A stretch of DNA of 26,432 nucleotides from Entrophospora sp. SA101 (taxonomy: Eukaryota > Glomeromycota > Glomeromycetes > Entrophosporales > Entrophosporaceae), in NCBI GenBank assembly GCA_958430865.1, contig CAUDNR010000687.1, positions 1-26,432 on the forward strand. Reading direction: 5' to 3'. Positions 21,664-26,432 of the stretch are shown here, piece by piece. The first letter of the stretch is position 1. The number at the start of each line of letters is the position of its first letter. Below the pieces are notes generated by a model, which saw nothing but the letters and a program-made list of their open reading frames with translations, was not told the origin of the DNA and did no database searches. Both the position numbers and the translations under genes were made by a program.

Positions 21664-22092
21664 GTAGCTTTTGAACCTGCTCTTAACAAATTTAATGCAC
21701 ATATTCCTTCACATCCTGCTTGTCCCCTTTTTATTTTACTTGGTCCTTTAGAAAGAAAAAACTTATGTTAATATAGATCAATCAAAGAATTAGAAAATCC
21801 TTCTGATGAATTACTAAATGAATGGGCAATTTATTGTTGAATGCAAATGGATGATTTAATTGATGAAATAGATTTAAATGAATATTGGATAAATATTCAA
21901 AATCAATTGCCAATTCTTTCTGAAATTGCTCTGGAATACATGTTGTTGCCCCTATCTAGTTGCAGTTTAGAAAGAAGTTTCTCAATATATAACAATATTA
22001 GATAGCAATAGACAAAATCTTTCAGAAACTTCTTAAAAACTTTAAATATGATGTATCCCTTAAAGAAAATGAAATTTACGCCAAATTTGGCA
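21664..22092 (+). pseudogene. hAT transposase C-terminal (dimerisation) domain, decayed
   Basis: One frame runs from VAFEPALNKFNAHIPSHPAC to the end with in-frame stops at 21775 (TAA), 21838 (TGA), 22003 (TAG) and 22009 (TAG). The segment from EYWINIQNQLPIL to LLPLSSCSLERSFSIYNNI (about 21880-22002) carries the hAT C-terminal signature YW...P.L...A...L..P.SS..SER.FS...I. hAT transposases move DNA elements by cut-and-paste, and this domain mediates dimerisation (family knowledge). The stops show the copy is dead. Related non-autonomous elements could include the MITE at 6125, since both are hAT-like. Confidence 0.82.
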
Positions 22093-22507
22093 TAGATTTT
22101 CGAGTTAGTGCAGACCCCCACCAAATGGAAAAATTACTATTTGACACTATTTTTTTTTTATTTTTAAATAGAAAAAGGCATTTTTTATACATATCATCAT
22201 TCATTTATAATTAATTATTTTTTCTTCAGAAAATAAATAATGTGTAAAACATGCATTCAAAAAAAATCCAAAAATTTTTGTTTTTTTTTGAAATTCACAA
22301 TTAGAAAAGGTTGTTATCTGATCTAAAACTGCAAAGTATGCAAAGATACTTGTTCTAATAAACAAGGTTACTTAGGAAGAAAAACAATTTATAATACAGA
22401 TATTTACTTTAATTTGTACTAAAAATTTCTTCCAAATTTGGGCCAAATTCTTTAAATATTACAAAATTAATTATTATTACTGTGATATTCTAGAAAACAA
22501 TTTCTTT
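22093..22507. other. AT-rich stretch between two transposase relics
   Basis: Homopolymer runs and short A/T repeats, with nothing recognised. The ORF at 21903-22124 on the minus strand is the shadow of the hAT relic. Confidence 0.5.
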
Positions 22508-22745
22508 TTGAGTTTAAACATACATAAAGCAACATAACATAGAGTACAAAATACATGTGAACAATTATCATTAGTTGTAGCATTTATTCCTTCTTCTTGC
22601 CTTTGATATTTACAATACTCACATACAATCCTATTTTCTCTATATCCAGGAAAATGATTTCCTGGTGTTGGTCTTTATGATTCACTATAATAGTATTTTT
22701 TAAATCATACCATTGAAATTTTGGATCAGGCAATATTAAAAAATC
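22508..22745 (-). pseudogene. piggyBac-like transposase C-terminal cysteine-rich segment, decayed
   Basis: The minus strand reads RPTPGNHFPGYRENRIVCEY then CKYQRQEEGINATTNDNCSH and VFCTLCYVALCMFKLKKK. This is a C-x2-C-x17-C-x4-C-x2-C-x4-C cluster after N-H-F-P, the arrangement seen at the end of piggyBac-type transposases. A preceding open segment (ILPDPKFQWYDLKNT) is in another frame, so a frameshift separates them. No start, catalytic domain or ends are visible. The assignment rests on this one cluster, and another zinc-binding transposon protein is possible. Confidence 0.5.
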
Positions 22746-23903
22746 ATACATTACCAAATAATGTAACTAGTGGAGTTTGTACTACATGAATAAAAGACCA
22801 AAAATTACATAAACCCAAATTTTTGTTTATTTACATATTAACATAGAGATACTATTTGAAAACATTTTACATTGGTGTGATTTCCTTTGAGGGATAAATA
22901 AATATTAATAATAAAATTTCCTCATAAAATTTCAATTATAAATTTTATTGGTCAATTTAAACTAAATGACTTGGTCATTGCTTGTGACCTCAAATCACGT
23001 CGTTGGGGTCATAAAATTTATGACCACCGTGGTTATGAAAAAAATACGAAACAACCTGGTCATTACCCATCGTTGAATATTCAGGATGTACAGGAAAATT
23101 ATTTTCCCATTACATAATTATATTCTTTTTATTTTAAAAATAGCTTTCACAGTTTCCCGGATATAGTGCCATTGGTTTGATAGTAATCTATGAAATGGGA
23201 TTGTCTGTAATTTCATTTCAAAGTTCGGCATACAATAAACATGTTACACATGCATGCTTGACGCCATTAATTAAACGTCATAATTTATTTATATATTTAA
23301 TGGCTTTGTTTTTCTTCAAAAGTCCATTTATATATTTTATACTTTTTCTATTTATTTATTTATTATTATGGATCGATTATTCATGTTCATTTTGTTGTCG
23401 TTGTTACACGAAGCATATGATAAAATAGATAGAAATTTTACGCGGAATTGTGGTGTAACAATGTTATCCAGTCAAATTGAGAGTTTCTGGAGATGTTTCT
23501 AGTTTAACCGCTGATTAATAATTTTTTTGAAGCATCATGCATTACATTATTATATATAAATATATCTTAAATTTAAGCACAAATATTAACATAGAAGCTC
23601 TCTTTCGCAATATTATGATTAACTATTTCTTCCAATAACACCAATTACCTAAAAATTTTTCTTGTTGCTGTTCGGCAGTGAAATCTATTTAATATTAAAG
23701 CCTGAATATCCTCATAAACACTTAAATAATAAATATAACCCGATAAAACCCAACACAAATTCTTTTTGATTGCCACTGGTCTATAATTCATTTATTACAG
23801 CGTTGTTACAACGATATTAACAACGGCAACAACAACAAAAATACATAATTAAGTATAAATAATAAACAATAAATAACAATAACAACAACAACAACAATAA
23901 ATA
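22746..23903. other. Intergenic, with one palindrome and a weak ORF
   Basis: The plus-strand ORF 23177-23428 is hydrophobic, AT-driven and unmatched by any family I know. A palindromic element sits at 22964-23068. The last ~100 bp before 23904 is rich in CAA repeats, typical of a fungal 5' leader for the next gene. Confidence 0.5.
22964..23068. repeat. ~105-bp imperfect palindrome (fold-back element)
   Basis: The centre GGTCATAAAATTTATGACC (23007-23025) is a perfect 9+1+9 palindrome, and weaker symmetry extends to AATGACTTGGTCATT on the left and CCTGGTCATTACC on the right. It may be a small fold-back transposon. No target duplication was identified. Confidence 0.5.
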
Positions 23904-24182
23904 ATGCCGATTACGAAAATTAAAGAACAAGAATTGGAAATAGACTTACGAAATGACAAGTTTCCAACCTGTAAGAATGATGATATAAATGACGCGGTAA
24001 TACCTACCTTGAAAAAGACCAGTGGCAATCAAGCAACCGATTCATCATATGATGATAATGACCAAACATCAGGCTTTGGTGCATATGATCAAGAATCAAT
24101 TTGTAATGGTGATGTTGATGTTAATGGTAATGATAATTGTAATAAAAGACCCGAACTTTTGGAGAATACTCTGAAAATTATA

Positions 24183-24216
<34 letters not shown>

Positions 24217-24806
24217 CAGACTCGAACCTCTCCAATTCAGGTAATTATTATTATCAATTAATCAGTTAACCATTTTTAGATTTTAGATTTTAGATTTTAA
24301 TGTTAATTTTCTTTAATTTTCTTTAATAATTAAATATTAGATTCGAACCAAACCCATTCAAGTATACCCTCCAAATTATTTAATAACCACAAAGACAATA
24401 TCAATGATACTCGACGACAAGAACAACAACCACAAAGGCAACAATCATTGTCGTCGTCACAACCCTTGGCACGAACGATAACACATGGTCACTTGAAACC
24501 AGCGCCTGAGGTAAATATTTGGCATTCATATCTGGGCCAAATTATTCGATTTTTCGAGTATATTAAAATGGTACTCGAACATTTCGAATAATATGGGCAC
24601 AGATTTGATTGCCAAATATTTAACTCAGGCGCTAGTTTTCAATTGACCTTGTGTTGTTGTTAAGTGATCATTTGCTGTAGCCTAAACTCTTTTAAGTCAC
24701 CTTCGGATAGTTTTAATTTCAGGATTTCCCTAAACTAAAGAACAGCATTGGCTATTACAATTACTATTATTATTATATTTACTATTACTACGTTTACGAT
24801 TATTAA
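23904..24806 (+). CDS. Low-complexity hypothetical protein, three putative exons
   Basis: The ATG at 23904 follows a CAA-rich leader. Exon 1 is 23904-24240, exon 2 is 24341-24510 (after ATATTAG) and a possible exon 3 is 24723-24806, giving 196 residues in frame. The protein is polar, Asn/Asp/Gln-rich, with an Asn run coded at about 24182-24213 and a Gln/Ser-rich part (RRQEQQPQRQQSLSSS). No domain is recognised, and it is probably disordered. The tail from exon 3 would be a tyrosine-rich end (GYYNYYYYYIYYYYVYDY), which is doubtful. If the 24511 donor is not used, the frame instead reads on to TAA at 24589-24591. The end of exon 2 (24481-24510) lies in the left arm of a long palindrome, so the 3' end of this gene may have been remodelled by an inserted element. 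Exons 1 and 2 are more secure than exon 3. Confidence 0.55.
24481..24654. repeat. Long palindrome (fold-back element) overlapping exon 2
   Basis: The left arm 24481-24560 and right arm 24572-24654 are inverted copies, about 80 bp each at roughly 80-85% identity by eye, separated by an 11-bp loop. Shared pieces include AGCGCCTGAG, TAAATATTTGGCA and TTCGAGTA. The first 30 bp is read as exon 2 and the splice donor GAG|GTAAAT lies inside the arm. The structure looks like a palindromic MITE. Confidence 0.88.
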
Positions 24807-25482
24807 ATTAGAATTTTTGTCTTGTAATCTTTATTATTATTCATTTATTCATCTTATTATTTCATTTTATTTTATTTTATTTTATTTTATATATATTTAT
24901 TTTATTTTTTTATTGTTTTATTTTTTTGTAAAAAAAAAAACTTCCAATAAAACTAAATAAGCATGCAACCTAATTTTATTGGTTGATGAATAGGATCTCT
25001 ACGTAGCTTTTTTTATTTCAAATCATGTGATTTCCATTTTTGGAAAATCTTTTTGCACCAATTTCCGTCCAACATGATCGATCGCATCATATTATCGTTC
25101 TAGGAATTTAATCTTTCACACTTTATATTTTTTGAACCGCATATTATAACATTTTGGTTGATGATAAATAATATTAAATTTCGCTTTCATAATTCGCTAA
25201 AATCGTTAATTTCCTCAAAATATTAATATTTTCTAAGGCTGTGAAGCCATTCGCCATCTTGCATGTATTCCTTGCGTAAATGACAATGTCTGACTGCGAA
25301 CGAATGAATTTATTTCTCTCTTCATTATAAAACAAATGTTTGAAAATATAGGGTCTCAAGCTACGTCCAATTTTGGTCCGGTAAAAGATCCAATATTGTG
25401 ATTTTTATTAAACAATAAGAAAAAATAATAATAGAGACATTTGGTTTATTTGCAATTAAATATTACTTTGTGACTTCCAATT
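24807..25482. other. Intergenic, AT-rich
   Basis: Contains a TTTTA simple repeat (about 24864-24890) and a plus-strand open frame (24748-24960) that is A/T homopolymer. The minus ORF 25174-25359 has no recognised motif. Nothing else seen. Confidence 0.55.
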
Positions 25483-25547
25483 ATGCCACATACGATGCAA
25501 GCACGACTTAATTTAAAGAACCTGCTTTCCTTTGAGGAATGGAACCG
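25483..25547 (+). CDS. Possible first coding exon of an unidentified gene
   Basis: The ATG at 25483 opens MPHTMQARLNLKNLLSFEEW and is followed by AACCG|GTATGT, a good fungal splice donor; read on, the frame stops after four codons. The composition looks coding and less AT-rich than the flanks. No matching acceptor in the right phase was found. The exon-like stretch at 26160 is in another phase. It may be a decayed gene. Confidence 0.25.
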
Positions 25548-26159
25548 GTATGTACTTTGAAGAAAGTTTTCGATTTTTCAACATGTTGGATGTTGATCAT
25601 CTTAAATTTGTTGTTAATATGTGGCGGATATTAGGGCCGGTCGTGTAATCCCAAGGTTTAATTGACATGACTTGACTAAAGTATTAAGTCAAGTTTAGTA
25701 TTTTTCATGTAATTTGAAGTAACAACTTAACTTTAATCACTTATCGATTGGCTTAAGTCATCTTGATTTACCCACAAAAAAATTTTTTAGTTAAAATTCC
25801 TTATTTCACAAAGTGAAATTTCTGTTTACAAATCAATACAATTAAGTATATAAATAATAAAAATCACAACATTTACCATACATATATCAGATGTCATTAT
25901 CATTATCATCTCAAAATTATCACTAATAATAGTAATCATAATAATAATAATGTAACAAAGTCCATTGTAGTAATAATAAATAGTATTGATAAAAAAAAAA
26001 TTTCTATTTTTTAAAATTAAAAATCATAGCATTTTATAATATAAACTAGTGTTAATTAATTAATATAATATTTCTTTGTCAAGAGACAACTTGAAATCCA
26101 TGGCAATAATTCAATCATATACCAAAAAAAAAATAAAGACATTGATTTTTCTAATGTAG
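25548..26159. other. Non-coding stretch with a hAT-like terminal motif
   Basis: AGGGCCGGTCGTGTAATCCC at 25633-25652 resembles the terminal repeats of many hAT elements. It is followed by GACTTGACTAAAG and TTAAGTCAAGTTTAG (25669-25698), related to 8218-8252. The opposite end was not found. The rest is AT-rich, with ATA/AAT repeats near 25930. Confidence 0.4.
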
Positions 26160-26369
26160 AAATTCAGAACAGTTATTGATGAATTAGATCTTGAAGAAGA
26201 GTCATCATTTACACCACTTGAATTAGAAGAGAATTTATTATCTGACTTTATCGACAACATAGATAAAATTATCAAACTACACTATCCTAACAAAACAACC
26301 CTAAACACAAAAACCAATTTAATAACACAATTAACTGATAACACTGATCTATGTAGTATGGCTGAAAAG
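26160..26369 (+). CDS. Possible coding exon at window edge, unknown protein
   Basis: After an acceptor-like TCTAATGTAG the frame KFRTVIDELDLEEESSFTPL runs on for 69 codons to TAA at 26367-26369. It is polar, with an acidic start (ELDLEEE) and later IDNIDKIIKLHYPNK. A stop (TAG) lies just before it, so it needs splicing or a lost upstream part. It could be the end of a host gene or a transposon-derived protein remnant, and it is not identified. Confidence 0.35.
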
Positions 26370-26432
26370 TAATGAGAATCATTGTATTACTCAATAATAT
26401 GTGGGTATACCTAAACAAAGTTATGATTTACT

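Noticed and set aside
23177..23428. Plus-strand ORF of 83 codons
   Set aside because: The second half is runs of Phe, Leu and Ile from T-rich DNA. The first half has no recognised motif and no supporting splice structure.
1..26432. CRISPR arrays, bacterial operons or phage genes
   Set aside because: The repeats lack regular unique spacers, the genes contain spliceosomal introns, and no ribosome-binding-site-led gene clusters are present. This is eukaryotic DNA.

Overview
This window looks like nuclear DNA of an AT-rich fungus. The best guess is an arbuscular-mycorrhizal fungus of the Rhizophagus type. That is an inference from very low GC, short GT-AG introns (about 65-120 bp), a propeller-plus-TRP-like channel protein, Fanzor-type sequence, and abundant decayed DNA transposons and microsatellites. 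No species-diagnostic marker is present.

Layout. 1-4925 (+): the last 13 exons of a TPR/Mlp-type nuclear-basket coiled-coil protein, 1,289 residues in one uninterrupted frame after splicing. Its C-terminus is expanded by three coding tandem repeats (21-bp heptads, poly-Q, a 12-bp VEPT unit). 5831-7593 (-): a nearly full-length but broken Fanzor (eukaryotic TnpB relative), split by a 199-bp MITE with a perfect 8-bp target duplication. 7726-8150: a ~50-bp tandem array with a second MITE inside. 8637-9314 (+): a two-exon, 196-residue membrane protein of unknown function. 9565-10092 (-): a decayed piece of an ion-channel gene, clearly a paralogue of the intact channel gene 3 kb away. 12824-16918 (+): a six-exon, 1,179-residue ion channel with an N-terminal WD40-like part, a six-helix TRPA/TRPV-like pore domain and a C-terminal coiled coil. 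16919-23903: gene-poor, with a Tc1/mariner-like MITE, a possible solo LTR, a short tandem repeat, and hAT and piggyBac-like transposase remnants. 23904-24806 (+): a low-complexity hypothetical protein whose second exon runs into a long palindrome. 25483-26369: two weak exon candidates at the edge of the window.

The host genes are all on the + strand and appear functionally unrelated, as is usual in a fungal chromosome. The main theme of the accessory DNA is nested transposon decay. The most notable item is the Fanzor relic: an RNA-guided nuclease gene in which the RuvC D, E and D codons and the zinc-finger cysteines are still readable although the frame is broken several times.
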